This document shows positions 1 to 6,969 of a DNA stretch of 12,108 bases, piece by piece. This DNA comes from Porticoccaceae bacterium (lineage in GTDB: Bacteria > Pseudomonadota > Gammaproteobacteria > Pseudomonadales > Porticoccaceae): positions 1-12,108 of the forward strand of contig JALNZZ010000061.1 of assembly GCA_023229065.1 (NCBI GenBank), in the 5' to 3' direction. The notes under the pieces are model-generated. The model worked only from the letters and a program-made list of their open reading frames with translations, did not search any database and was not told the origin of the DNA. Position 1 is the stretch's first letter; each line of letters starts with the position of its first letter. Both the position numbers and the translations under genes were made by a program.

Positions 1-299
1 GCCAGCAAACCCGCAAATGGCACAACGCTTTCTACAGCGTGCTGTGCGCCCTCGATAGCGCAATGGACGTGCTACAGCACGCACCGCAGGACATGCGCAC
101 TCGGATGATCCTCGATTACGCCAAACGTGCCGAGTACATGAAAGACAAGGGCTGGATCGACTCGATGCCGCAGGAAAACAGCGTCCTGCGCTCACGCGCC
201 CGCCCAACCGCTGACCAGCTCCAAGGATGGTGGGATCAAGTCCTCCACCACGCGAAGAAGGCAGCGGAAGCCGACCGTACCCAGTCCCCCAGCCCATAA
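1..299 (+). CDS. 3' end of a hypothetical protein (5' end outside window)
   Basis: The reading frame beginning at base 3 is open to the left edge and stops at TAA 297-299, so this is the C-terminal ~98 residues of a gene that starts outside the window. A GTG at 39 could be read as a start, but the open frame upstream encodes a sensible helical sequence (KWHNAFYSVLCALDSAMDVL) and no ribosome site precedes the GTG, so a truncated gene is preferred. The fragment is helical and charged, without membrane segment or cysteine pattern, and ends in a Ser/Pro-rich tail. Family not recognised. Its stop codon overlaps the AAGGAG ribosome site of the next gene, which ties it to the same transcription unit. 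Confidence 0.55.
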   Translation, partial: QQTRKWHNAFYSVLCALDSAMDVLQHAPQDMRTRMILDYAKRAEYMKDKGWIDSMPQENSVLRSRARPTADQLQGWWDQVLHHAKKAAEADRTQSPSP

Positions 300-311
300 G
301 GAGAGCCGCAG

Positions 312-428
312 ATGCTGACCCATTCCCTGATCCCCGACGCTACCGTGCTGGCCATCCTGCTAGCTGTCGCTGACACCGTTCTGGCCCAGCGAAAACGCCG
401 CAAACACACCCGGAGGGCTTTCGCATGA
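312..428 (+). CDS. 38-aa single-span membrane peptide
   Basis: This short gene has an ATG at 312, a perfect AAGGAG ribosome site at 298-303 (8-base spacing), and a TGA at 426-428 that overlaps the next ATG as ATGA. The product begins MLTHSLIPDATVLAILLAVA: residues ~5-25 are hydrophobic enough for one membrane span, followed by a strongly basic tail (QRKRRKHTRR) that should stay in the cytoplasm. Good initiation signals plus translational coupling on both sides argue that it is real. The function is not recognisable from sequence; small holin-like or T4SS-associated membrane peptides look like this, but so do many unrelated ones. Confidence 0.6.
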   Translation: MLTHSLIPDATVLAILLAVADTVLAQRKRRKHTRRAFA

Positions 429-1030
429 ACCTCAAGAACGGCGCGAAACGCGCAGCCAAATTCACGTTCGTCGAGATGCCGCTTTCGATCCTCGGCTGGC
501 GACAACTCCGGGCGAACAACGGCTACATCCGTGACCTGTGGCGCACGCTGCGTCATCCGCAATGCCCCGAGTGCGGTCGCGGTGTCATGCACCTACCCGC
601 CAATGCCCAACCCGATGAAAAGGCGCTTTATCCGTGGGAGTGCTCTGCCAAATGTGGTTTCGGCGTACTGGCCCCGCAAGACCCGGCAGAGATTCGCCAC
701 ATCGTGCAGGCACGATCCGAGACACGCGGCAAGCAACGACTGGCGTTTCTCGGCGACCCTGAGCGCGACAAGCTTATCACCAGCCATCTGCGCAAATCCC
801 GCGCCTATTGGGTGGTGGTCGCCCTCGTCTTTTTGATGGCCGCATGGCAACTGGCTATAGGCGCTCCAATGATGGTTGTCCTGAGCGTGCTGTGCATGTG
901 CCTGCCGTTCTCTGTCCATGCAATCCGCTGGAGCTATCGGGCGTGGCAAGTGCGCTCCGGCACGCTGTTCGTGGAAGGCGCGTTTGGCCGCTACGTCCGC
1001 GACATGCTCTGGGTTCGGGGGATTCAGTGA
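425..1030 (+). CDS. Zinc-ribbon membrane protein, hypothetical
   Basis: 201 residues. The start at 425 is supported by GGAGGG at 412-417 (7-base spacing) and the ATGA overlap with the preceding gene. Residues 47-50 (CPEC) and 73-77 (CSAKC) form a four-cysteine zinc-ribbon-like pair about 22 residues apart. Two hydrophobic segments, about 129-145 and 147-165, form a probable hairpin in the inner membrane, so the zinc ribbon and the basic N-terminus lie on the same, probably cytoplasmic, side. The gene sits in a run of overlapping membrane-protein genes, consistent with a transfer or envelope role. I do not recognise the family. The zinc ribbon could bind nucleic acid or a partner protein, which is inference only. 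Confidence 0.75.
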   Translation: MNLKNGAKRAAKFTFVEMPLSILGWRQLRANNGYIRDLWRTLRHPQCPECGRGVMHLPANAQPDEKALYPWECSAKCGFGVLAPQDPAEIRHIVQARSETRGKQRLAFLGDPERDKLITSHLRKSRAYWVVVALVFLMAAWQLAIGAPMMVVLSVLCMCLPFSVHAIRWSYRAWQVRSGTLFVEGAFGRYVRDMLWVRGIQ

Positions 1031-1269
1031 TGGCCCAGATGATTCAATCCATCCTACTTCGCCTTGGCCGCGAGCGTGTCACCAACATCTGCTGCGTACT
1101 CGGGACATGTCTCGCCTTGTTCGTCGAGCGCGATGCGTTGATGAATGGCCCTCCTGCTGCTCAGCTCGGAACCATCGCCCTCGCCATCGTTGTCCCGATC
1201 TTGTACCTGACGCCGCTGGTCTGGCTCGTTTACCGCTACCTCGTGAGGCCCGCCCATGAAAACCGCTGA
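1030..1269 (+). CDS. Small two-span membrane protein, hypothetical
   Basis: 79 residues. The frame is open further upstream, but ATG 1030 is preferred because it overlaps the previous stop (TGATG) and has a G-rich site (GGGGGA, about 1018-1022) at suitable distance; longer versions would lie wholly over the preceding gene. The protein starts MAQMIQSILLRLGRERVTNI and has two hydrophobic segments, about 19-32 and 46-70, joined by a short polar loop, with a basic C-terminus. The topology is compatible with an inner-membrane hairpin. No motif identifies a family. The last 14 bases overlap the next gene, so translation is probably coupled. Confidence 0.65.
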   Translation: MAQMIQSILLRLGRERVTNICCVLGTCLALFVERDALMNGPPAAQLGTIALAIVVPILYLTPLVWLVYRYLVRPAHENR

Positions 1270-1441
1270 CAGCTATCTCGTACTGCGCGTCTCGTGGCTG
1301 CGCGAGCACGATCAGGTCATTGCCGAGCTGGTTGAGCTGTGGCTCGACCGGCAGGCCACGCAGCAGCCCGAACCCAAGCCAATGCGCATCAGGGCACAGC
1401 ACAACAGCAACATCAGGATCAGGAGCCATGCCCATGCGTAA
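1256..1441 (+). CDS. 61-aa hypothetical basic protein
   Basis: ATG 1256 is preceded by GAGG (about 1245-1248, 7-base spacing) and overlaps the end of the previous gene by 14 bases; the TAA at 1439-1441 overlaps the start of the next gene. The product (begins MKTADSYLVLRVSWLREHDQ) has an amphipathic helical first half and a Pro/Gln/Arg/His-rich tail. It has no membrane segment and no known motif. The support is position, start signal and coupling rather than any family match. It could serve chiefly to couple translation into the following gene. Confidence 0.5.
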   Translation: MKTADSYLVLRVSWLREHDQVIAELVELWLDRQATQQPEPKPMRIRAQHNSNIRIRSHAHA

Positions 1442-2501
1442 CAAGCTCACCCCTGTGGCCGCATCGGTCGGCCACATCGTCCGCAGCAATACCCGGTTCG
1501 CCCTCGGCATTGCCGTGGGCGTGTCGGTGATGTTCGCCGGGTACGCCGTGTCGGCGGTCAGCTCGGGCAGCGGCAGCATCCTCGGCAACGCCAGCAGCCA
1601 GTTGCTCTCTCAACAGACCTCGGTGGTCGCGGACAGCATCAAGGCCGACGCCGAAGCGTGCGCAACTGGCACCTTGGACGGCAGCATCGGCCACTCGATC
1701 AAGCAGGCCATGCAGATTCATCAAACGATTGCCGCCGCGCCGGTCAACGTCGAATCCCTGTTTGACGTGAACAGCGACTGCTTCTCTGGCCTCAACCAAA
1801 TTTACGACCTGTCGTTCTCGATCCCGAGTCTTGCAAGCATCGTCGGCGCTGCCAGCGATGCCGTCATGAAGTACGCCCAGAAGAAGGTCTGCACGGCGGT
1901 CAATCAGGTGTCCGGCCTCGTCACCTCACCGATCAATCAAGCCATCGACAAGGTGAACGGACTGAGTTCCTTCGGTGATCTCAACGGGCTGACCAATGGC
2001 CTTGTGCAGCAGGGAATGGCCCACATCGACCCCAATATCGCAGCCGGTTACAGCAACAACCAGAGCGGCGGCACCTACACCGTGGGCACCAATCCGTTCA
2101 ACGGCACCCAGACCGACTTTGGCGGATCGACTGGCACGGGCAGCGACATGGGCGGCACCAACGCCCAGATCAACACGCTCAACCAGCAGATCGCCAACGT
2201 GCAGGCTCAAGTCGGCCCGGCGCAGTACCAGCTCCAGCAGGCCCAGCAGCAGCTCTCGAACTGTCAGGCGTACCAGTACAACAACTGCACCTCGTATCAG
2301 CAGCAGGTCGCCAACGCCCAGAACCACCTCAACACCCTGAACGGGCAGCTCGCGACCCTGCAAACCCAGTTGGGCAACACCTCGCCGAGCATCTATGGCA
2401 CCCAGACTGCCAGCGCGAGGAGCGCCCCAGCCGCCGCGCCGAAGCCAGTGGCATCGGACAGCAGCAGTTTCATCCAGTCCATCGGCAACCTGTTTAACTG
2501 A
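1434..2501 (+). CDS. Gln-rich coiled-coil envelope protein, hypothetical
   Basis: 355 residues from ATG 1434, chosen because AGGAG (1421-1425) lies 8 bases upstream; ATG 1428 would be only 2 bases away. Residues ~21-43 form a hydrophobic segment ending in small residues, acting as an uncleaved anchor or a signal peptide. A mixed-helical domain follows (about 50-175) with cysteines at 76, 116 and 153, fit for disulfides in the periplasm. Then come a Gly/Asn/Thr-rich linker (about 205-242), a Gln/Asn-rich coiled coil (about 243-313) containing Cys277 and Cys285, and an Ala/Pro/Ser-rich C-terminus. The gene is followed closely by two exported-protein genes. An envelope-spanning or surface role in conjugation is plausible (VirB5/TrbJ-like proteins are helical and Gln/Ala-rich), but I see no motif proving this. 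Confidence 0.7.
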   Translation: MRNKLTPVAASVGHIVRSNTRFALGIAVGVSVMFAGYAVSAVSSGSGSILGNASSQLLSQQTSVVADSIKADAEACATGTLDGSIGHSIKQAMQIHQTIAAAPVNVESLFDVNSDCFSGLNQIYDLSFSIPSLASIVGAASDAVMKYAQKKVCTAVNQVSGLVTSPINQAIDKVNGLSSFGDLNGLTNGLVQQGMAHIDPNIAAGYSNNQSGGTYTVGTNPFNGTQTDFGGSTGTGSDMGGTNAQINTLNQQIANVQAQVGPAQYQLQQAQQQLSNCQAYQYNNCTSYQQQVANAQNHLNTLNGQLATLQTQLGNTSPSIYGTQTASARSAPAAAPKPVASDSSSFIQSIGNLFN

Positions 2502-2516
2502 GATGGAGCAGAGTCC

Positions 2517-3044
2517 ATGTTGAGAGCAATCACCACCACCCTCCTGACCCTGAGCTTCGTCGGCGCTGCTCATGCCCAGATGCCCGTACCGCTGCTCGAC
2601 AACGAGCCAGCCGCACCCAATGCAGCACTCTGGGCCGTGGCTGGCCCGATGCTGCAAGCGGCGCTGGAATGCCGCGAAGACCTGCCCGACCATCCAGCCA
2701 CCCGCGCCCTGCTGCCACGCAAACCAGCAGGCGAGGAACAGCACTACCGGCTGACACCGCCCAGCGGGTTCAAGGTATTCGGTCTGCCGGTGGCCGAGAT
2801 TGAGGTCTGGGTCGATGACGGCAACGGCGAACTGGGCCACGGCTACACCTCGCACATCCGAGGCAGGACGCTCGCCGAAGTCGCCAAGGCTGCCAAGCTG
2901 AACAAGGGTCGTTCGTTCCCCAACCGCAAAACCCCGATGGGTGGCCTGATGGCCGATCAGCCCTTCGGGCCGGAATCGGTGCAACTGACCTGCACCATCG
3001 ACGGCACCTATGCCGCCCACGAAAACGAGTACCGGGAGCCATGA
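2517..3044 (+). CDS. Exported periplasmic protein, hypothetical
   Basis: 175 residues. The ATG at 2517 has GGAG at 2505-2508 with 8-base spacing. A clear Sec signal peptide covers residues 1-20 (basic MLR, hydrophobic core, cleavage after AHA before QMPV). The mature protein has exactly two cysteines, Cys52 and Cys159, likely to pair in the periplasm, and a beta-rich middle (about 76-115). The stop overlaps the start of the M23 peptidase gene (ATGA at 3041-3044), which suggests that the two exported products work together, for example as a peptidase and its partner. Family not recognised. Confidence 0.7.
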   Translation: MLRAITTTLLTLSFVGAAHAQMPVPLLDNEPAAPNAALWAVAGPMLQAALECREDLPDHPATRALLPRKPAGEEQHYRLTPPSGFKVFGLPVAEIEVWVDDGNGELGHGYTSHIRGRTLAEVAKAAKLNKGRSFPNRKTPMGGLMADQPFGPESVQLTCTIDGTYAAHENEYREP

Positions 3045-4165
3045 CCATGCACAAGCTGCTTGCTCTGGCCGCACTGGTGGCCGTGACTCCGGCACTGGCC
3101 AATACCTGCATGGTGTCGCCAACCGAAAAGCAAACCGTCTCCGGGCGCTTCGGCAAATTCCGGGGCGGCGGTGCGGGGAACTTCGGCAGCGCCAACCAGA
3201 AGCCGCACATGCACGATGGTCTGGATTTCTCGACCAGCGGCGCATCGCAGCCCCTGTACGCCACCACGGACGGCAAGATCACCTTCATCGGCAACCGGCG
3301 CTCGGCGGGCAACGCGATCCTCATCGAGCGCAGCAATGGCGACGTGGTGGCGTACTACCACATGAGCGGCTTTGCCACCGGCCTGAAACAGGGCATGGAG
3401 GTCAAAGCCGGGCAGTACATTGGCCTGTCCGGGAACACACCCAGCGACGCGATGGTGAAGCACCTGCACTTCACCTACGGCACCGCGCAGAAAGATGAGG
3501 CCCGCGCCAAGGCTTTCACTCAGAGCGCATCGAAAGGCACCTTCAACCCCGGCCAACTGCCGTCCGCGTTCAATCAGCAGCAAGGTATCGGCTGGAAGAC
3601 CGATCCGGCCCCGTATTTCTGCGCGACGTTCCCGATCCAAGACGGCAATCCGCAGCACTACCCGATTCTGGGCAAGGACACCAAGGAACAGCACGCGATC
3701 CTGTTCGGCAGCGTCCCTCCCGGTGGCGTGGCTCCGAACGTCAAGTTCGAGCCAGCACAAGTCGCGGCGGCGAATGCGGACGCGGCGCTGGCCGCTGCCG
3801 AGGGCAAGTCTCCCGCCGAGTGGCTGTCGGACAAGGACGGATACGGCTCGCTACCGACCGCGCCGATTGGCGGCTACCAGACGATGAGTACCCAAGAGAT
3901 GCTGCTGACCGAGGCGGGGCGTCGGCTCAGCGACGCTGAGTGGAATAACAACGTCACCAAGGTCTCCAGCCGGGCGCTCTGGTCGGATTACGTCCATGCC
4001 GTTGGCGTCAGTAACGTCATGGCCGAGGCCATCCTTCGCAAGAAGGAGCGTGTCGAAGCTCTGCTGGCCACCTACACGTCGCAGAAGACGGAGCGGCTGC
4101 GCAAGCAGACTGCCACATCACATGATCGGGCGCAGCGCGGCGGCGTGTCGCGTAGCATCAACTGA
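3041..4165 (+). CDS. Secreted M23 (LytM-type) peptidoglycan endopeptidase
   Basis: 374 residues from ATG 3041, or 372 from ATG 3047, which is better spaced (9 bases) from CGGGAG at 3032-3037. A signal peptide ends near residue 20 (TPALA before NTC). The M23 catalytic domain spans about 35-148 with the full zinc and catalytic set: HDGLD (His58, Asp62), YYHMSG (His107) and HLH (His141, His143). These zinc enzymes cut peptide cross-links of murein. Residues ~150-374 form an extra C-terminal region with no motif I know, ending in a basic tail (TERLRKQTATS). In a transfer operon such an enzyme would open the cell wall for the secretion channel, the job more often done by lytic transglycosylases. 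Fold assignment is firm; the role in transfer is inferred from context. Confidence 0.88.
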   Translation: MTMHKLLALAALVAVTPALANTCMVSPTEKQTVSGRFGKFRGGGAGNFGSANQKPHMHDGLDFSTSGASQPLYATTDGKITFIGNRRSAGNAILIERSNGDVVAYYHMSGFATGLKQGMEVKAGQYIGLSGNTPSDAMVKHLHFTYGTAQKDEARAKAFTQSASKGTFNPGQLPSAFNQQQGIGWKTDPAPYFCATFPIQDGNPQHYPILGKDTKEQHAILFGSVPPGGVAPNVKFEPAQVAAANADAALAAAEGKSPAEWLSDKDGYGSLPTAPIGGYQTMSTQEMLLTEAGRRLSDAEWNNNVTKVSSRALWSDYVHAVGVSNVMAEAILRKKERVEALLATYTSQKTERLRKQTATSHDRAQRGGVSRSIN

Positions 4166-4175
4166 GGGCGCTCCA

Positions 4176-4709
4176 ATGTACAACGCACCATCTATCGACA
4201 TCGCCACGATGCCTATCGCAGACAAGGTGCATCGCTATGCAAACGCCAAGTACTACAAGGCCCTGCTGGACGCACTGCAAGCCGCATCAAATGAGGTTGG
4301 GTGTGATTTTGCACTGTCATCTCGTGATGCTGCATACATCCCGGAGGACATCTATGAGCATCTGGCCTTTAACTTGGTATTGGCCCGTGAGCAGTATCTA
4401 AGGCCAGCCATTGGCTCAATTGCCCATTATGAGAATGCAGAATCCGGCATGAAAGATGGCTATGCCCATCTACTGCTCAGGGATGTCTTGTCGGCCCTCT
4501 CAGAACTGGGCCTGAAATGGAGGATCAGGAGCATCGAGTATTACGACCGGGAAGGCTTACAACGGGCACAGGCTCGCCGTACAAATGGGGGGTTCCCACC
4601 CCTGCCAGAGCCTGGTGCATCAGCTCCATCCATTAAAGCCGATGTGTCCAGGCTGGCAGATGAGTTTTTCAACGGGCTGGATACGCCCAAGGAGGACATC
4701 CCAACATGA
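4176..4709 (+). CDS. Hypothetical cytoplasmic protein of lower GC
   Basis: 177 residues from ATG 4176, 10 bases after the M23 stop; the frame is open upstream but only over the peptidase gene. GAGGG at 4164-4168 lies 7 bases upstream. The protein (begins MYNAPSIDIATMPIADKVHR) is mostly helical, has one cysteine, no signal peptide and no membrane segment, and has a Pro-rich stretch near 140-155. It ends in an ATGA overlap with the next gene. Base use is visibly more AT-rich than its neighbours (many TAT, TTT, GAT and CAT codons between about 4240 and 4560), suggesting a separate origin. Family not recognised. Confidence 0.65.
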   Translation: MYNAPSIDIATMPIADKVHRYANAKYYKALLDALQAASNEVGCDFALSSRDAAYIPEDIYEHLAFNLVLAREQYLRPAIGSIAHYENAESGMKDGYAHLLLRDVLSALSELGLKWRIRSIEYYDREGLQRAQARRTNGGFPPLPEPGASAPSIKADVSRLADEFFNGLDTPKEDIPT

Positions 4710-5173
4710 GTACAACTGCCAAGATCGACTTCGCGCCGGGCCTGTTCGATGAAGCTGTGCCGCCCGAAGAGAAGAAACCCACCCCTAACTTGGAAGACTC
4801 TTTTCCGAGCACCTACAAACCCAAAAGCTTTTGGTGGTGGTACAGAAAGCAAATCCTCATCACGCTCGCGCTGCTGACAGCGGCTGGAGCTGCCGCGTAC
4901 TTTGTCATCAACCACCAAGCGGACACATCGCCGGTTGTTGAAGGCCCGTTCCTGCTGCCCACAATTAACCAGCCGAAGGCACAACCTGTCCTCACAACAT
5001 CGGCTCGGTCATGCTACGGAGACGAAGCCATCTGCACGACAGCCGTTACTGATCGCCCTGCCGACATGATGACCTCGCTGGTCGCCATGTTGCCGAAGGC
5101 GGAAAAAGACAGGCGATACCGGGTGTCGGTCGTCATCGAGGAACTGGGCGAATGGCCTCAATCTGGCGACTGA
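4706..5173 (+). CDS. Bitopic inner-membrane protein, hypothetical
   Basis: 155 residues, starting in the ATGA shared with the preceding stop; AAGGAGG (about 4689-4695) lies roughly 10 bases upstream. The N-terminal ~47 residues are Pro/Glu/Lys-rich and soluble, then an aromatic-basic cluster (SFWWWYRK, 41-48) precedes one membrane span at about 49-68. The remaining ~87 residues contain Cys103 and Cys110, a spacing suitable for a periplasmic disulfide. This gives an N-in, C-out topology of the kind seen in conjugation or secretion scaffold proteins (VirB8- or VirB10-like in outline only). The C-terminal domain is too short for those families. Function unknown. Confidence 0.65.
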   Translation: MSTTAKIDFAPGLFDEAVPPEEKKPTPNLEDSFPSTYKPKSFWWWYRKQILITLALLTAAGAAAYFVINHQADTSPVVEGPFLLPTINQPKAQPVLTTSARSCYGDEAICTTAVTDRPADMMTSLVAMLPKAEKDRRYRVSVVIEELGEWPQSGD

Positions 5174-5382
5174 ACGAGGATCGTGTCGAGTTCGAGCGGG
5201 TAACGTCCGCTGTACTCGATGCCGATCCTGATGGCACCTACGTCATCCAGCAACCGGACAACACATTCCGGCTGCGCATCGGCAACGCCCCCACTCTCGC
5301 AGTCGGCGAGCGGTTCACCGTGGCGGGCATCGAGTTCGACACCGCCGAGATCGAGTGTCTGCATTTCGCCGATTGCGTATAG
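5152..5382 (+). CDS. 76-aa hypothetical protein
   Basis: ATG 5152 lies inside the end of the preceding gene (22-base overlap), with GAGGAA about 10 bases upstream. The product (begins MASIWRLNEDRVEFERVTSA) is acidic, and its alternation of polar and hydrophobic residues (TYVIQQ, FRLRIG, RFTVAGIEF) predicts an all-beta small domain. Two cysteines lie near the C-terminus (ECLHFADC). No family recognised. Coupling to the upstream membrane protein suggests that they act together. Confidence 0.5.
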   Translation: MASIWRLNEDRVEFERVTSAVLDADPDGTYVIQQPDNTFRLRIGNAPTLAVGERFTVAGIEFDTAEIECLHFADCV

Positions 5383-5415
5383 TCACAGCTATCAGCCAAT
5401 CAAGAGCACTAAACA

Positions 5416-6003
5416 ATGCAATTCAAAGTCACGCTCTACGTGAATAAGTCGTTGGGCGGGATAACGGTCGAAGGGAACACCGTCCAATGCCTCCGGCGGA
5501 CAGACGAGCGCACAGCCACAGGACGCCGACGCCAGCGAGTCATCTGCACCATCGACCGCTGGGCATCGGAGCTTTCCGCCGAAGCCCGCGAACTGCTCAC
5601 CGAAGAAGAGCAAGCGGAATGGGCCGCATGGAAGGTTAAACACGATGCGGAGTACCGCAAAAAGCAGCTTGGTATCGCCCTAGATGCCGTCACCAAGACG
5701 ATGGAAGCGGCCACCACGGCGCTACGCGAGTGCGTGGCTAAACCTGCTGACCCCACTGCAATGTGGGCCGCCATCGAGGCGCTATCTGCCGAACTGGAGA
5801 AGGCTGGCCACGAGAAACCTAAGCGGCCACGAGGCCGCCCACGGACGAATGACGACGACGACGATCAACTCATCGAGCACTGGCCGATGGGCACTCACCC
5901 GCCTCTGCCGAATTTCGCCCCACCGGGCACAGAGGCACACCGTCAGTACCAGAGCCTGCTCGACAGCTTTGAAGCATATCGCCGGGCAAATGAAGCTAGC
6001 TAG
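5416..6003 (+). CDS. AT-hook protein, putative DNA-binding
   Basis: 195 residues from ATG 5416, with AAGAG about 9 bases upstream and a 33-base gap from the previous gene. Residues 1-48 are beta-rich and basic, and 50-130 are helical and charged. Residues 136-143 (KRPRGRPR) match the AT-hook core PRGRP with flanking basic residues, which inserts into the minor groove of AT-rich DNA; five aspartates follow at 146-150. The C-terminal 45 residues are Pro-rich then helical. A single AT-hook usually helps another domain rather than acting alone. The final codons run straight into an AT-rich GATA-type palindrome (5998-6021), a possible binding site and hint of self-regulation, which is inference. 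Confidence 0.7.
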   Translation: MQFKVTLYVNKSLGGITVEGNTVQCLRRTDERTATGRRRQRVICTIDRWASELSAEARELLTEEEQAEWAAWKVKHDAEYRKKQLGIALDAVTKTMEAATTALRECVAKPADPTAMWAAIEALSAELEKAGHEKPKRPRGRPRTNDDDDDQLIEHWPMGTHPPLPNFAPPGTEAHRQYQSLLDSFEAYRRANEAS

Positions 6004-6021
6004 ATAGATATCTATCTAGCT
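5998..6021. repeat. 24-bp perfect GATA-type palindrome between convergent genes
   Basis: The half-site AGCTAGATAGAT is followed immediately by its exact reverse complement. With a 4-base CTAG bulge the pairing extends outward through TGAAGCTAG on the left (5991-5999) and CTAGCTTCA on the right (to 6024). It lies where the plus-strand AT-hook gene ends (6003) and the minus-strand nuclease gene ends (6037). It could form a cruciform or work as a two-way terminator, but the stem is AT-rich and has no T-run, so a protein site or repeat remnant is equally likely. Twenty of 21 bases at 6001-6021 recur at 8896-8916. Confidence 0.75.
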
Positions 6022-6036
6022 TCATCTCTGTGGCAG

Positions 6037-6969
6037 TCAGTCGTGCTCACCCTTGAGGATCGCCACGATCCGCTCGAAAGATTCCACCAGCGCGGCCTTC
6101 TCTCCGTCGCCAATGTCACGATAGCGGCGCAAGGCGCTTTCGATGGAGGTCACAACCGTATCGAGGTTACGGGCGTTATCACTGAAAATCTTGAAGAAGG
6201 TCAGCCAAGCACGCACCGGAATACCGGATACCTCTTGCTTCTCCGTTGAGGTCACGAAGTCATCCAGCAACCCATAGCGTGCTACGCGCCCGAAGTTGCC
6301 ACCGCCGTCATCATTGGCACGGTCTGAGCATTGATCGGTTTTGACGGCAGGGTAAGGGGCTTGATGGGTGGCTGGGGTTATGCCGCCATTTCCGCCCCGC
6401 TCAGCTCGCATGGTCTGCCAGTAATGATTGCGCAGCTCGGCAGCATAGCGTGCCTCGCCCACGAAGGGCCGTAGCAGCTTCGGACTGCCGGCGACCACGT
6501 CACTGAGCACCCACGGATAGACCACGAGCAAATCGGCATCGGCGCAGGCGTTCGGCGTCACAGTATAGCGAAAGGTCGGCTCGCCTTCCTTGGACAAGGC
6601 AAACCAGCCTTTCAGCTCGATCCCCATGATGATGGCTTCCTCACCGGGGGCTTCTGTCACCAGTCGCACATCCGGGAAAGCCTGCGCCTGTCGCTCGAAG
6701 CGGTACAGGGCATATTGGCCGTCCGGGTCCCACACCTCGCGCAGACTGTTCAAGCCGTTGACGACGGCGTCCTCGATGGAGGCTCCAAGGGCAGAGTTCA
6801 GGGTAAAAATGTCCGTCGCTCGAAAGTCAGAAATCCGAAGGGAAGTCCGGAACTCTTCCGGCAAGGCGTAAAGCGTCTTGATGACGTTCTCGTAGAGCTT
6901 GCGGTGGGGCCAAGAACGATCTGGCCCGCCAGTCTTAGCGGGTGGTGTGGGCGATGTGCTAGGCGACAT
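6037..6969 (-). CDS. Putative type II restriction endonuclease, PD-(D/E)XK
   Basis: 310 residues. ATG 6969 was chosen because it overlaps the methyltransferase stop by 11 bases and GGAGG lies 12 bases upstream; a longer open frame exists but runs across the methyltransferase. Residues Pro99-Asp100 and Glu118-Leu119-Lys120 (ELKGW), 17 residues apart, fit the PD-(D/E)XK nuclease signature, each on a predicted strand. A helix carrying Glu66 lies upstream, as in many enzymes of this fold. There is no signal peptide or membrane segment. Position directly behind a DNA methyltransferase is the classic type II arrangement. The C-terminal ~70 residues are helical and may serve dimerisation. I do not recognise an isoschizomer family, so the cleavage site is unknown. 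Confidence 0.72.
   Translation of the reverse strand: MSPSTSPTPPAKTGGPDRSWPHRKLYENVIKTLYALPEEFRTSLRISDFRATDIFTLNSALGASIEDAVVNGLNSLREVWDPDGQYALYRFERQAQAFPDVRLVTEAPGEEAIIMGIELKGWFALSKEGEPTFRYTVTPNACADADLLVVYPWVLSDVVAGSPKLLRPFVGEARYAAELRNHYWQTMRAERGGNGGITPATHQAPYPAVKTDQCSDRANDDGGGNFGRVARYGLLDDFVTSTEKQEVSGIPVRAWLTFFKIFSDNARNLDTVVTSIESALRRYRDIGDGEKAALVESFERIVAILKGEHD

Noticed and set aside
1926..3245. Minus-strand open frame of 439 codons
   Set aside because: It lies wholly antisense to the Gln-rich protein, exported protein and M23 genes, which have ribosome sites, signal peptides and motifs. Its product is Arg/Gly/Val-rich without domains, as expected for a shadow in GC-rich DNA.
5991..6024. 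Rho-independent bidirectional terminator
   Set aside because: The stem is AT-rich and lacks a T-run on either side, so a terminator cannot be claimed although termination here would make sense.
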